From Nocardioides renjunii (lineage in GTDB: Bacteria > Actinomycetota > Actinomycetes > Propionibacteriales > Nocardioidaceae): a DNA stretch of 64,000 nt. Position 1 is the stretch's first letter; every line of letters starts with the position of its first letter. A program made the position numbers and the translations under genes. Below, one piece after another: positions 1-8,166 of the stretch. The DNA lies in contig NZ_CP141058.1 in assembly GCF_034661175.1 (NCBI RefSeq), forward strand, positions 868,001 to 932,000. The letters run 5' to 3'. The notes under the pieces were generated by a model. It was not told where the DNA came from, searched no databases, and saw only the letters and a program-made list of their open reading frames with translations.

Positions 1-1143
1 GAGGGCGCCGGCACCGACCCCATGGACCGGGTGCTGGCCGCCGCCGAGCACCTGCGGAGCGAGGGCAAGTACTCCGACGGCGTCGGACGCACCGAGCGCG
101 TCTACGTCGCCGGGCACAGTTCCTGGCGGCTCTCCGACGAGTTCGTCAACGCCCCGCAGATCGTCGGCAACGACGAGCAGTACGCCGCCACGATGGCGCT
201 GATCGCCAACGAGATCGGCGTACCCGCCCGCGTCGTCCTCGGTGCGGTCGTGCCCGAGGGCGGCCGCGTCACCGGCAAGGAGGTCGCGGCGTGGGTCGAG
301 CTCCGCGCCGCAGACGGCTCGTGGCGCACCCTGCCGACCGAGTCGTTCACGCCGATCACACCACCCGCGGACCAGGTCCCCGAGACCAACACCCCGATGT
401 CCGGCACCGTCATCCCTCCGCCCAACCCCATCCCGCCGCCGTCGGACGCGGGGGAGCAGAGCGACGCCGACCTCAAGGAGCGCAGGGCCACCCGCAAGAA
501 GGCCGAGCAGGACGAGGAGGACGGGCTGATCCCGGACGTGCCGGGGTGGTTCGGGGTCGTGCTGACCTACGTCGGCGTGCCGCTGCTGGTGGTCGCGCTG
601 CTCCTCGGTGCCGTGGTCGGCATCAAGGCGTGGCGCCGGCACCGCCGCCGCAGCGCCGACTCCGCCTCGGCGCGCTTCGTGGGCGCGTGGCGCGAGCTGG
701 TGGACCACGCCCGTGACCTCGGCCAGGTCGTGCCGCTGGGACCGAGCGTCACCCGTCGCGAGCAGTCCGCCGGCATCGTCTCCGGCCAGGCCGGCGCGCT
801 GGCCCGTCGCGCGGACAGCTTCGTGTTCGGGCCCCGCACGCCCGAGGTGGCCTCCGCGACGACCTACTGGGAGTCGGTCGACGCCGAGCGCCGCGCCATG
901 TCGCGCGAGGTCGGGCGGTGGCAGCGCGTCCGCGCCGCGGTCAGCCTCCGCTCGCTGCGCCCGGGCGGCCGGGGGCAGGCCGCCGCGGCCGCCCCGTCCG
1001 CCACTGGCACCGCTGCGGACGGGGCTGCGGACGCCGCTGCTGGGGGCCAGGCGGACGGCGCGGGGGAGCCACGGCACACGCCCGGCCGTGCCGCCCGGCT
1101 GCGCAGGCTCGCAGATTGGCGTTCTCGAGGGACGCCTGACTAA
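1..1143 (+). CDS. Transglutaminase-fold membrane protein, C-terminal part (catalytic triad lost)
   Basis: The reading frame is open from base 1, so the start lies upstream of the window. The visible part holds the end of a transglutaminase-like domain (about bases 60-360), a proline-rich acidic linker, one membrane segment (about bases 550-625) followed by an Arg-rich stop-transfer stretch, and a cytoplasmic tail of about 165 residues. The usual active-site motif G-N-C-x-Q-Y-A reads GNDEQYA, with Asp at bases 172-174 where Cys is expected. The usual HAWVE reads AAWVE (Ala at 286-288), and the third-residue Asp region reads WRTLPTESF. The domain is therefore probably a non-catalytic relative. 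In actinobacteria such proteins often follow MoxR-type ATPase and DUF58 genes; that cannot be checked here. Confidence 0.8.
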   Translation, partial: EGAGTDPMDRVLAAAEHLRSEGKYSDGVGRTERVYVAGHSSWRLSDEFVNAPQIVGNDEQYAATMALIANEIGVPARVVLGAVVPEGGRVTGKEVAAWVELRAADGSWRTLPTESFTPITPPADQVPETNTPMSGTVIPPPNPIPPPSDAGEQSDADLKERRATRKKAEQDEEDGLIPDVPGWFGVVLTYVGVPLLVVALLLGAVVGIKAWRRHRRRSADSASARFVGAWRELVDHARDLGQVVPLGPSVTRREQSAGIVSGQAGALARRADSFVFGPRTPEVASATTYWESVDAERRAMSREVGRWQRVRAAVSLRSLRPGGRGQAAAAAPSATGTAADGAADAAAGGQADGAGEPRHTPGRAARLRRLADWRSRGTPD

Positions 1144-1146
1144 ACT
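1116..1146 (+). promoter_or_regulatory. Possible promoter of the infA operon
   Basis: A TTGGCG hexamer at 1116-1121 and a TAAACT hexamer at 1141-1146 sit 19 bases apart, at the end of the upstream gene. This would give a leader of roughly 190 bases before infA, containing a small hairpin at 1278-1293 (CTCCTG-4-CAGGAG). The spacing is longer than ideal, so this is tentative. Confidence 0.35.
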
Positions 1147-1345
1147 GGTGCGTCGGCCCAACGTGGGCTGTGTTTCGTGGTGCCTCGCGGCTGCCCGCAA
1201 ACGCCTCCGACTCGTCCCAGACGGTGCGGAGCGTGCCCGGGAAGAGGCTCCCGGATCCGCCCCCGAGGTCCACCGGTCTCCTGCTCGCAGGAGCCGGGCG
1301 GTTCCCGGGCCACGGTAGACAACCAGACAACAGATTGTGGAGGAC

Positions 1346-1567
1346 ATGCCGAAGAAAGAAGGCGTGATCGAGATCGAGGGCACCGTCGTGGAGGCCCTTC
1401 CCAACGCCATGTTCCGTGTGGAGCTCGCCAACGGACACAAGGTGCTCGCCCACATCAGCGGCAAGATGCGCCAGCACTACATCCGGATCCTCCCCGAGGA
1501 CCGCGTGGTGGTGGAGCTCTCGCCCTACGACCTCACCAGGGGTCGGATCGTCTACCGCTACAAGTGA
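1346..1567 (+). CDS. infA: Translation initiation factor IF-1
   Basis: IF-1 binds the ribosomal A site of the 30S subunit during initiation. The 73-residue product is nearly identical in layout to other actinobacterial IF-1 proteins: a single S1-type OB fold with [23 protein letters not shown] and the C-terminal GRIVYRYK. The ATG at 1346 gives the usual MPKKEG start. An in-frame GTG at 1337 would add three residues, but the GGAGG at 1339-1343 then lies inside the gene and is also unusually close to the ATG, so initiation may be atypical. It is the first gene of a cluster continuing with rpmJ, rpsM, rpsK, rpsD, rpoA and rplQ, the common actinobacterial order. Confidence 0.97.
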   Translation: MPKKEGVIEIEGTVVEALPNAMFRVELANGHKVLAHISGKMRQHYIRILPEDRVVVELSPYDLTRGRIVYRYK

Positions 1568-1630
1568 CCGATCCCCGCGAGGGACTCGTCGGTCAGCGTC
1601 CAGCCAGCCGAGTAGCAAGGATTCGTTGAC

Positions 1631-1744
1631 ATGAAGGTCAACCCCAGCGTCAAGCCCATCTGTGACAAGTGCAAGGTCATCCGCCGTCACGGCCGGGTCA
1701 TGGTCATCTGCGAGAACCCCCGCCACAAGCAGCGGCAAGGGTGA
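1631..1744 (+). CDS. rpmJ: 50S ribosomal protein L36 (bL36), zinc-binding form
   Basis: This is a 37-residue gene beginning at the ATG at 1631. The product has the full zinc ligand set of the C+ form of L36: Cys11, Cys14, Cys27 and His32, with the family pattern [17 protein letters not shown]. It binds 23S rRNA in the large subunit. It lies 63 bases after infA and before rpsM, the expected position. Having the zinc form as the copy in the main ribosomal operon suggests that any paralogue elsewhere would be a zinc-free back-up (inference). Confidence 0.95.
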   Translation: MKVNPSVKPICDKCKVIRRHGRVMVICENPRHKQRQG

Positions 1745-1749
1745 TGTGA

Positions 1750-1919
1750 GGTCGCTGAGACCGGGCGCAGCCCGGGCACAGCGACCGAGCGAGCCGCGCA
1801 GCCGCTTGCGGCAAGCGGGCCTGAACCCCAGCAGGACCACAGCACCAACTGAAACCCACAACGTGATCGCTAGGCCAGGCACCGCCTGACCGAATCCACC
1901 TCCGGCGCTTTGGCCGGAG
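1750..1919 (+). promoter_or_regulatory. Structured leader between rpmJ and rpsM (three hairpins)
   Basis: The 244-base gap between rpmJ and rpsM holds three perfect inverted repeats. The first is two-tiered: GGTCGCTG/CAGCGACC (1750-1757 with 1779-1786) enclosing CCGGGC/GCCCGG (1761-1766 with 1770-1775). The second is CCGCTTG/CAAGCGG (1802-1808 with 1812-1818). The third is CTCCGGC/GCCGGAG (1900-1906 with 1913-1919). None is followed by a T-run. They could act as a ribosomal-protein autoregulatory leader, an attenuator or a processing site. Function is inference only. Confidence 0.6.
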
Positions 1920-1988
1920 CTCACCCGAGGCGGGATGAGACGCGACACGACCAGAAACCAAAGCGACGAACAGACAAGGAAACGCCAC

Positions 1989-2363
1989 ATGGCACGCCTC
2001 GTTGGTGTCGACCTCCCGCGCGACAAGCGCATCGAGATCGCGCTCACCTACATCTACGGCATCGGCCGTACCCGCGCCCAGCAGCTCCTGGCTGCCACCG
2101 GCGTCGACCCGAACGCCCGGGTCCACACGCTCGGTGACGAGGAGCTGGTCAAGCTTCGCGACGAGATCGAAGCCAGCTTCAAGATCGAGGGTGACCTCCG
2201 ACGTGAGGTTCAGGCGGACATCCGCCGCAAGATCGAGATCGGCAGCTACCAGGGTCGCCGCCACCGCATGGGCCTCCCGGTCCGCGGCCAGCGCACCAAG
2301 ACCAACGCGCGCACCCGCAAGGGCCCCAAGCGCACCGTCGCCGGCAAGAAGAAGGCGAAGTGA
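1989..2363 (+). CDS. rpsM: 30S ribosomal protein S13 (uS13)
   Basis: S13 sits in the head of the small subunit and contacts the P-site tRNA and the inter-subunit bridge. The 124-residue product has the family helix-two-turn-helix region ([13 protein letters not shown]) and the basic C-terminal tail ending in GKKKAK. The ATG at 1989 gives the conserved MARLVGVD start. An upstream in-frame ATG at 1935 would add 18 unconserved residues. An AAGGAAA ribosome-binding stretch lies just ahead of the chosen ATG. Next in the operon is rpsK, 73 bases downstream. Confidence 0.97.
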   Translation: MARLVGVDLPRDKRIEIALTYIYGIGRTRAQQLLAATGVDPNARVHTLGDEELVKLRDEIEASFKIEGDLRREVQADIRRKIEIGSYQGRRHRMGLPVRGQRTKTNARTRKGPKRTVAGKKKAK

Positions 2364-2436
2364 CCTGCGCCCCGGCGCAGTGATCACCGCACTCTTCCCA
2401 GAAGCTTTTCGACCAGACCTCATCAGGAGTTAGTGA

Positions 2437-2832
2437 ATGCCTCCCAAGAGCCGCGCGACGAAGGTCCGCCGCAAGGAGAAGAAGAACGTCGCTCAGGGCG
2501 AAGCCCACATCAAGAGCACGTTCAACAACACGATCGTCACCATCACCGACCCGACCGGCGCCGTCATCTCGTGGGCCTCCGCCGGCACCGTCGGCTTCAA
2601 GGGCTCGCGCAAGTCGACCCCGTTCGCCGCGCAGATGGCCGCCGAGGCCGCCGGCCGTCGGGCGATGGACCACGGCATGAAGAAGATCGACGTCTTCGTC
2701 AAGGGCCCGGGCTCGGGCCGCGAGACCGCCATCCGGTCGCTGGGTGCCATCGGCCTCGAGGTCGGCACCATCCAGGACGTCACGCCCACTCCCCACAACG
2801 GATGCCGGCCGCCCAAGCGCCGCCGCGTCTGA
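2437..2832 (+). CDS. rpsK: 30S ribosomal protein S11 (uS11)
   Basis: S11 forms part of the small-subunit platform and contacts 16S rRNA near the mRNA exit. The 131-residue product shows the family signatures [31 protein letters not shown] and the C-terminal [15 protein letters not shown]. The ATG at 2437 is preceded by AGGAG. It lies between rpsM and rpsD, with a 28-base gap to rpsD, as in most actinobacteria. Confidence 0.97.
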   Translation: MPPKSRATKVRRKEKKNVAQGEAHIKSTFNNTIVTITDPTGAVISWASAGTVGFKGSRKSTPFAAQMAAEAAGRRAMDHGMKKIDVFVKGPGSGRETAIRSLGAIGLEVGTIQDVTPTPHNGCRPPKRRRV

Positions 2833-2860
2833 CCCGAGACTGAGAAAGAGAGACTGACAC

Positions 2861-3469
2861 ATGGCCCGCTACACCGGTCCCATGACCCGCAAGTCGCGCC
2901 GTCTCGGTGTCGACCTCGTCGGTGGCGACGCTGCCTTCGAGAAGCGTCCGTACGCCCCCGGCCAGCACGGCCGCGGTCGCATCAAGGAGTCCGAGTACCT
3001 GCTGCAGCTCCGTGAGAAGCAGAAGGCTCGCTTCACCTACGGCGTGATGGAGAAGCAGTTCGTCCGCTACTACAAGGAAGCCAGCCGCCGCCAGGGCAAG
3101 ACCGGCGACAACCTGCTGCAGCTGCTCGAGTGCCGCCTCGACAACGTGGTCTACCGCGCCGGCTTCGCCCGTACGCGTCGCCAGGCCCGCCAGCTCGTCG
3201 TGCACGGCCACTTCCTGGTCAACGGCAAGAAGGTCGACATCCCGTCCTTCCAGGTCACCGACCACGACATCATCGACGTGCGCGAGAAGTCGCTCGAGCT
3301 GACCCCGCTGATCGTGGCTCGCGAGACCCACGGCGAGCGCGTCGTCCCCGCGTGGATGGAGGTCATCCCGTCGCGGATGCGCGTCCTCGTCCACCAGGTC
3401 CCGGTCCGCGCGCAGATCGACGTGCCGGTCCAGGAGCAGCTCATCGTGGAGTACTACTCCAAGAAGTGA
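2861..3469 (+). CDS. rpsD: 30S ribosomal protein S4 (uS4), zinc-free form
   Basis: S4 is a primary 16S rRNA binder that nucleates assembly of the 30S body. The 202-residue product has the N-terminal S4 domain (residues 1 to about 90) and the S4 RNA-binding fold (about 90-155, with ECRLDNVVYRAGFA). The N-terminal region has no Cys cluster (MARYTGPMTRKSRRLG), so it is the zinc-free type. GAGAGA precedes the ATG. In several bacteria S4 represses its own operon; a strong hairpin just after the stop codon (3476-3511) is a candidate control element here. Confidence 0.97.
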   Translation: MARYTGPMTRKSRRLGVDLVGGDAAFEKRPYAPGQHGRGRIKESEYLLQLREKQKARFTYGVMEKQFVRYYKEASRRQGKTGDNLLQLLECRLDNVVYRAGFARTRRQARQLVVHGHFLVNGKKVDIPSFQVTDHDIIDVREKSLELTPLIVARETHGERVVPAWMEVIPSRMRVLVHQVPVRAQIDVPVQEQLIVEYYSKK

Positions 3470-3475
3470 CTCACG

Positions 3476-3511
3476 GCCGGTGGTCGTCCGAGACATCGGA
3501 CGGCCACCGGC
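3476..3511 (+). terminator. Strong intra-operon hairpin between rpsD and rpoA
   Basis: Six bases after the rpsD stop lies a 16-bp stem (3476-3491 with 3496-3511) closed by a GACA loop, with a single T-G wobble. No clear T-run follows (GCCCGCTCTTCC). Its position inside the cluster suggests partial termination, RNA processing or 3'-end protection that could set rpoA levels apart from the ribosomal proteins. That role is inferred. Confidence 0.6.
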
Positions 3512-3597
3512 GCCCGCTCTTCCAAGTCCTCTTCTCCGCCAACTCCATCAGGTTCGGATCCGTCAAATAGTGGGTGGATCCGGAAAGGAAAACCTCC

Positions 3598-4614
3598 GTG
3601 CTTATTGCTCAGCGCCCGACCCTCACGGAAGAGACCGTCGACGAGTTCCGCTCGCGGTTCGTCATCGAGCCGCTGGAGCCGGGCTTCGGCTACACGCTCG
3701 GCAACTCCCTGCGGCGTACGCTCCTCAGCTCGATCCCGGGTGCCTCGGTCACGAGCATCAAGGTCGACTCCGTCCTCCACGAGTTCTCGACCATCGAGGG
3801 CGTCACCGAGGACATGACCGAGATCATCCTCAACCTCAAGGGCATCGTGGTGTCCTCCGAGCACGACGAGCCGGTCGTGATGTACCTGCGCAAGTCCGGT
3901 GCCGGTGACGTCACCGCCGCCGACATCACCCCGCCCGCCGGTGTCGAGGTGCACAACCCCGAGCTGAAGATCGCCACGCTGTCCGACAAGGGCAAGCTGG
4001 AGATGGAGCTCGTCGTCGAGCGCGGCCGCGGCTACGTCTCCTCGGTGCAGAACAAGGGCGCCGACAACGAGATCGGCCGCATGCCGGTCGACTCGATCTA
4101 CAGCCCCGTGCTGAAGGTGACCTACAAGGTCGAGGCGACGCGTGTCGAGCAGCGCACCGACTTCGACAAGCTCGTCATCGACGTCGAGACCAAGCCGTCG
4201 ATCCGTCCCCGCGACGCGATCGCCTCGGCCGGCAAGACGCTCGTCGAGCTGTTCGGCCTGGCCCGTGAGCTCAACGTCGAGGCCGAGGGCATCGACATCG
4301 GCCCGTCGCCGGTCGACGAGCAGCTCGCCGCCGACCTGGCCCTGCCGGTCGAGGACCTGCAGCTCACGGTCCGCAGCTACAACTGCCTCAAGCGCGAGGG
4401 CATCCACACCGTGGGTGAGCTCATCTCCCGCTCGGAGCAGGACCTGCTCGACATCCGCAACTTCGGCGCCAAGTCCATCGACGAGGTGAAGGCCAAGCTC
4501 GTCGAGATGGGCCTCTCGCTCAAGGACAGCGCGCCCGGCTTCGACCCGCACGCCGCCCTCGCCGCCTACGGCGACGACGACGACGACGCGTTCATCGAGG
4601 ACGAGCAGCTCTGA
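3598..4614 (+). CDS. rpoA: DNA-directed RNA polymerase alpha subunit
   Basis: The alpha subunit dimerises to scaffold RNA polymerase, and its C-terminal domain contacts UP elements and activators. The 338-residue product starts at the GTG at 3598, giving the conserved [13 protein letters not shown]-terminus; an in-frame GTG at 3574 would add 8 unconserved residues. AAAGGAAA at 3582-3589 is the ribosome-binding site. The N-terminal domain (about 1-230) carries [14 protein letters not shown]; the alpha-CTD (about 245-320) carries [14 protein letters not shown] and [14 protein letters not shown]. An acidic tail follows ([13 protein letters not shown]). rplQ comes next after 83 bases. Confidence 0.97.
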   Translation: MLIAQRPTLTEETVDEFRSRFVIEPLEPGFGYTLGNSLRRTLLSSIPGASVTSIKVDSVLHEFSTIEGVTEDMTEIILNLKGIVVSSEHDEPVVMYLRKSGAGDVTAADITPPAGVEVHNPELKIATLSDKGKLEMELVVERGRGYVSSVQNKGADNEIGRMPVDSIYSPVLKVTYKVEATRVEQRTDFDKLVIDVETKPSIRPRDAIASAGKTLVELFGLARELNVEAEGIDIGPSPVDEQLAADLALPVEDLQLTVRSYNCLKREGIHTVGELISRSEQDLLDIRNFGAKSIDEVKAKLVEMGLSLKDSAPGFDPHAALAAYGDDDDDAFIEDEQL

Positions 4615-4697
4615 CCTCGGCTCCACCACCCAAATCGGCCCTGACCGGGGTCGTCTACCCGGGTACCTGACACGGCCCGAGAGAAGGAACCACCACC

Positions 4698-5315
4698 ATG
4701 CCCAAGCCCAAGAAGGGTCCCCGCCTCGGCGGTAGCCCGGCCCACCAGCGCCTGATGCTCTCGAACCTGGCCACCGCCCTGTTCGAGCACGGCCGGATCA
4801 CCACCACCGAGACCCGGGCGCGCCTGCTGCGCCCGGTCGCGGAGAAGCTGATCACCAAGGCCAAGCGGGGCGACCTGCACAACCGTCGCGAGGTCCTCAA
4901 GACCATCCGCGACAAGTCGGTCGTCCACACACTGTTCACCGAGATCGCGCCGACGTTCGCCGAGCGTCCCGGTGGCTACACCCGCATCACCAAGATCGGC
5001 CCCCGCAAGGGCGACAACGCCCCCATGGCGGTCATCGAGCTGGTGACCGAGGCCTACAGCCCGAAGGCCCCGTCGGACAGGAAGACCCAGGCCGCGGCCG
5101 CTCCGGTTGCTGCTGAGCCTGCCCCGGCCGAGGCCGCCCCGACCGAGGTCGAGGCGGAGAACGTCGACGGCGAGACCGAGGTCGTGGCCGTCGAGCCGCA
5201 GGCCGAGGGCGACGCCGCCGAGGTCGAGACCGCGGACACCGCGTCCGAGTCCACCGAGGAGTCGACCGAGGAGCCGGCCGCCGAGGCCGACGCCGAGGAC
5301 GAGACCAAGGCCTGA
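4698..5315 (+). CDS. rplQ: 50S ribosomal protein L17 (bL17) with long acidic tail
   Basis: L17 binds 23S rRNA in the large subunit. Residues 1 to about 120 are the conserved domain ([29 protein letters not shown], and [15 protein letters not shown]). Residues of about 125-205 form a low-complexity tail rich in Ala, Glu, Val and Thr. E. coli L17 has 127 residues; tails like this occur in other high-GC actinobacteria but vary in length. GAGAAGGAACC precedes the ATG. It is the last gene of the cluster, ahead of a strong terminator. Confidence 0.96.
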   Translation: MPKPKKGPRLGGSPAHQRLMLSNLATALFEHGRITTTETRARLLRPVAEKLITKAKRGDLHNRREVLKTIRDKSVVHTLFTEIAPTFAERPGGYTRITKIGPRKGDNAPMAVIELVTEAYSPKAPSDRKTQAAAAPVAAEPAPAEAAPTEVEAENVDGETEVVAVEPQAEGDAAEVETADTASESTEESTEEPAAEADAEDETKA

Positions 5316-5338
5316 TCCGGGTCACCTGCACCATCGCG

Positions 5339-5370
5339 AGGCCCGCCACCCCCACGGGGTGGCGGGCCTT
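5339..5370 (+). terminator. Intrinsic terminator of the ribosomal/rpoA operon
   Basis: A perfect 14-bp inverted repeat (5339-5352 with 5356-5369) with a 3-base loop lies 24 bases after the rplQ stop and ends in TT. Such GC-rich stems with short T-tracts are the usual terminators in high-GC actinobacteria. Confidence 0.85.
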
Positions 5371-5464
5371 CGTGCGTACGACGACACCGCGGCGCTGCCC
5401 GAGCGGTGAGTGAGGCAGGTTCTCGGGGCGGCAGAAGGTGCCTCACCCACCGCCCGCCGGGGGT

Positions 5465-6421
5465 TCAGAGGCGGGCGAGGACGTCCGAGGCCTGCAGGCT
5501 GCGGGGCTCGCCGCCGGTGCGGGCGAGGTGCCGGGTGGCGGCGACGACGGCCTCGTTGACCGGGGTGGGGAGGCCGAGCAGGCGGCCCTGCAGGACGATC
5601 TCTCCGCCGAGGTAGTCGATCTCGGAGTCACCGGTGCCGCGGGTGAGGCTCTGCCAGGTGGACCCGCCGCGGCGCTCGAGGTCGGTGCGTCGCTGCAGGA
5701 CCGACCCGCGCCGCTCCCGGTCCTCCTCGGCGGTGACCAGGCTGACGCCGGCGGCGGCGAGCACGCGCTCGCCCTCGGCGACCGCCCGCTCGGCGAGCTC
5801 GTCGGCGGCCTCGTCCTGGGCGAAGGAGGCGTCGACACCGTTGCCGAGGTTGAGCAGGAGCTTGCGCCGCTTCCACGCCATGATGTCGGCGCGCTCCTCC
5901 GAGGCGATGCCGGCGGCGTGGAGGTCGGCCGCCACGGCCGCGGTGGTGGCGTCCGTGCCGTGCGGGATGCGGCCGATGTCGAGGATGGCCGTCGTCGGGT
6001 GGCAGCCCGCCACCACGACGCCCGGCTCGAGGTGCGTGGCGGGGAGCATCACGCACACGGCGTACGTCCGCGCGAAGAGCCGGAGCGTGGCGAGCTCGGT
6101 GGCGATGCCGTTGGTGGCGCAGACGACGGCTGTGTCCGCGGGCGCGTGCGCGCGCAGGTCGGCGAGCGCCGCGGCGGCCTGGTGGGACTTCACCGCCAGG
6201 AGCACCACGGTGTCGTCGGTCCACGCGACCTCGGCGGCGGTGTCGGTGGCCGGCGCGTCGATGCGGTGCCGGCCGTCGCCGGCGTCGAGCACCAGTCCGC
6301 CTGCACGGATGGCGGCGAGGTGCTCACCGCGGGCGACCAGCGTGACCCCGCGGCCCGCGAGGTGGAGGTGCCCGCCGATGACCCCACCGACGGCACCGGC
6401 TCCGTAGACGACGTACTCCAT
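5465..6421 (-). CDS. 2-dehydropantoate 2-reductase family protein (PanE/ApbA)
   Basis: Family members reduce 2-dehydropantoate to pantoate with NADPH in coenzyme A synthesis, although many paralogues act on other 2-keto acids. The 318-residue product opens with the nucleotide-binding motif GAGAVGGVIGGHL, followed by LLAVKSHQ. The C-terminal helical domain has WKRRKLLLNLGNGVDA and ends near residue 318. The ATG at 6421 begins directly at the Rossmann strand (MEYVVYGAGAVG), as expected. It stands alone, 49 bases upstream of the end of the next minus-strand gene. The true substrate is uncertain. Confidence 0.85.
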   Translation of the reverse strand: MEYVVYGAGAVGGVIGGHLHLAGRGVTLVARGEHLAAIRAGGLVLDAGDGRHRIDAPATDTAAEVAWTDDTVVLLAVKSHQAAAALADLRAHAPADTAVVCATNGIATELATLRLFARTYAVCVMLPATHLEPGVVVAGCHPTTAILDIGRIPHGTDATTAAVAADLHAAGIASEERADIMAWKRRKLLLNLGNGVDASFAQDEAADELAERAVAEGERVLAAAGVSLVTAEEDRERRGSVLQRRTDLERRGGSTWQSLTRGTGDSEIDYLGGEIVLQGRLLGLPTPVNEAVVAATRHLARTGGEPRSLQASDVLARL

Positions 6422-6470
6422 GTCCTCGACCCTACGAGGACGGCTCGGCCCGTCAGCCGGAGGGCGACGC

Positions 6471-7070
6471 TCAGCGGCGGACGCGGAACCGCAGGTGCAG
6501 CACCCGGTCGCCCTGGATGACGACGTGCGGGTCCTCGAGCAGCTGCTGGGCCTCGAGCGAGCCGAAGAACCGCTTGCCCGTGCCCAGCACGACGGGTGCG
6601 ACGTCCATCGCCACCTCGTCGACCAGGCCGAGGGCGAGTGCCTGCCCACCCACGTCGCCCGCTGCCACCGCGACCGTCCCGTCGCCGGCGAGCTCCTGCG
6701 CCGTGCGGAGGGCGGCGGTCACGTCGTCGACGAAGTGGTAGGACGCCTCCGGGTGCCAGCCGTCGGGCCTGGAGCGGTGGGAGACCACGACCACGTGGTC
6801 GCCGGTCGGTGGCCGGCCCTCCCACCCGTCGGTGATGTCGAAGAGCCGTCGGCCGATCACCATGCACCCGGTGGCGTCCCACTCGGGCCTGACGTAGTCG
6901 TACGACGTCCGGGACACCCGCAGACCGCCCGGCGCGGGATCGGCCATGTCCTGCGCGGTCAGGGGCTGGTCGCCGTTGAAGTACCAGTCGAACAGGGGGC
7001 CGGGATCGTCGTGGGGGTCGGCGACGAAGCCGTCCACCGAGACGACCGCGTGCAGCACCACCCTGCTCAC
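6471..7070 (-). CDS. Dihydrofolate reductase family protein (RibD C-terminal domain type)
   Basis: The 199-residue product has the RibD_C/DHFR-like fold, starting VVLHAVVSVDGFVAD and containing CMVIGRRLFD and a DEVAMDVAPVVLGTGKRFFG segment typical of this family. Such proteins are predicted NADPH-dependent reductases; few have known substrates, and they are not the essential FolA. The GTG start at 7070 overlaps the stop of the preceding DinB-like gene (GTGA), so the two are translationally coupled. It is the last of four overlapping genes led by an ArsR regulator. Confidence 0.85.
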   Translation of the reverse strand: MSRVVLHAVVSVDGFVADPHDDPGPLFDWYFNGDQPLTAQDMADPAPGGLRVSRTSYDYVRPEWDATGCMVIGRRLFDITDGWEGRPPTGDHVVVVSHRSRPDGWHPEASYHFVDDVTAALRTAQELAGDGTVAVAAGDVGGQALALGLVDEVAMDVAPVVLGTGKRFFGSLEAQQLLEDPHVVIQGDRVLHLRFRVRR

Positions 7071-7645
7071 GACGTGCCTCTCGCGGGCGGGCGCCATGCC
7101 GGGTCGCGGCCGACGAAGCCCATCAGCTGCTCGACGGGGGCCGCGTCGTCGGGCACGGGCACCGCGGGGCCGTACTGCCCCGAGTCGCGGAGCATCGCCT
7201 CGATGGGCCGCATCCCCTCCAGCATCTGCCCGGCGACGTCCTGGTCGAGCCGCGGCTCCTGGTCGGTCGCGCGGGCGAGGTCCCACGAGTGCATGAAGAC
7301 GTCGGCGGTGTAGAACCGGTCGACCGCATCCCCGACCGGGTGCGTGCCGGCGCGGGGGTGGCTGAACTCCTCCTCGCCGCGCTCCTCGACGAGCGCCTGG
7401 ACGGCGCCGGCCTGGTGGTGCCAGGCGGCAGCGGGGTCGTCGGCGACCGGCGGGCCGGACGGCAGCTCCACACCACCTCCGGCCAGGAACCCGGGGAACC
7501 ACGTGACGAGGTGCTCGACGACGTCGAGGGCCGTCCAGCCGTCGACCGGCGCGGGCGCCGCCCAGTCGGTCGTCCGATCCACCAGCCGGGAGAACTCCCC
7601 GGCCACCGCCTCGTGCCGGGCGGCCGGGGACTCGGGCAGCGACAT
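7067..7645 (-). CDS. TIGR03086-type DinB-like metal-binding protein
   Basis: The 192-residue product is a four-helix DinB/mycothiol-dependent-maleylpyruvate-isomerase-like protein: WTALDVVEHLVTW near residue 40 and FMHSWDLARATD near residue 120 supply the helix-borne His residues of this family. Related proteins use a metal and a low-molecular-weight thiol; this one's activity is unknown. The start codon overlaps the previous stop by one base (TGATG), and its own stop overlaps the next start, so it lies in one tightly coupled operon. Confidence 0.8.
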   Translation of the reverse strand: MSLPESPAARHEAVAGEFSRLVDRTTDWAAPAPVDGWTALDVVEHLVTWFPGFLAGGGVELPSGPPVADDPAAAWHHQAGAVQALVEERGEEEFSHPRAGTHPVGDAVDRFYTADVFMHSWDLARATDQEPRLDQDVAGQMLEGMRPIEAMLRDSGQYGPAVPVPDDAAPVEQLMGFVGRDPAWRPPARGTS

Positions 7646-8166
7646 CAGAGCGAGCCCTCCGCCAGCATCCGGTCGATCGCGGCGTAGCCGTCGTTGACGC
7701 CGGTCTCCATGCCGCTGCGCAGCCAGGCGTCCCGACCCTCGAAGGAGTCGCAGAGGCTGAACGCGTGCAGCCGGGTGCGGCCGTCACCGAGGTCCTCGAA
7801 GGTCATGGTCTCCAGCGAGACCGCGTCGGGCATGCCGTCCCACGTGAAGGTCTGGACGAGGCGGTCCTCGCGCACGGTGTGGAAGCAGCCGCGGAAGGAG
7901 GTCTCGAACTCCTGGCGCCCGTCGGTGCCGCGCACGGAGTAGCTCCAGCTGCCGCCGTCGCGAGCATCCCAGTGGGTGACGTCGGCGCCGACGTCCTGGG
8001 GGCCGACCCACTGCGCGAAGATCTCGGCCTCGGTGTGCGCCCGCAACAGCTGCGCCGGAGTGGCGTCGAAGTCGCGCCAGATGTGGATCGCGGGCACGTG
8101 CTCGTCGGCCAGGATCTGCGCCTCCGGGAAGCGGGTGGTCGTGTCGGGGGTCTGCATGGTGGTCAT
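7645..8166 (-). CDS. SRPBCC / AHSA1 family protein
   Basis: The 173-residue product has the START-like fold of the AHSA1 family: IHIWRDFDATPAQLLRAHTEAEIFAQWVGP near the N-terminus and a GGSWSYSVRGTDG strand pair, with TRLHAFSLCDSFEGRDAWL toward the end. Such proteins bind small hydrophobic ligands and in actinobacteria are very often encoded just after an ArsR regulator, as here. The ATG at 8166 overlaps the ArsR stop (ATGA). A second in-frame ATG lies three codons on. Confidence 0.85.
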   Translation of the reverse strand: MTTMQTPDTTTRFPEAQILADEHVPAIHIWRDFDATPAQLLRAHTEAEIFAQWVGPQDVGADVTHWDARDGGSWSYSVRGTDGRQEFETSFRGCFHTVREDRLVQTFTWDGMPDAVSLETMTFEDLGDGRTRLHAFSLCDSFEGRDAWLRSGMETGVNDGYAAIDRMLAEGSL

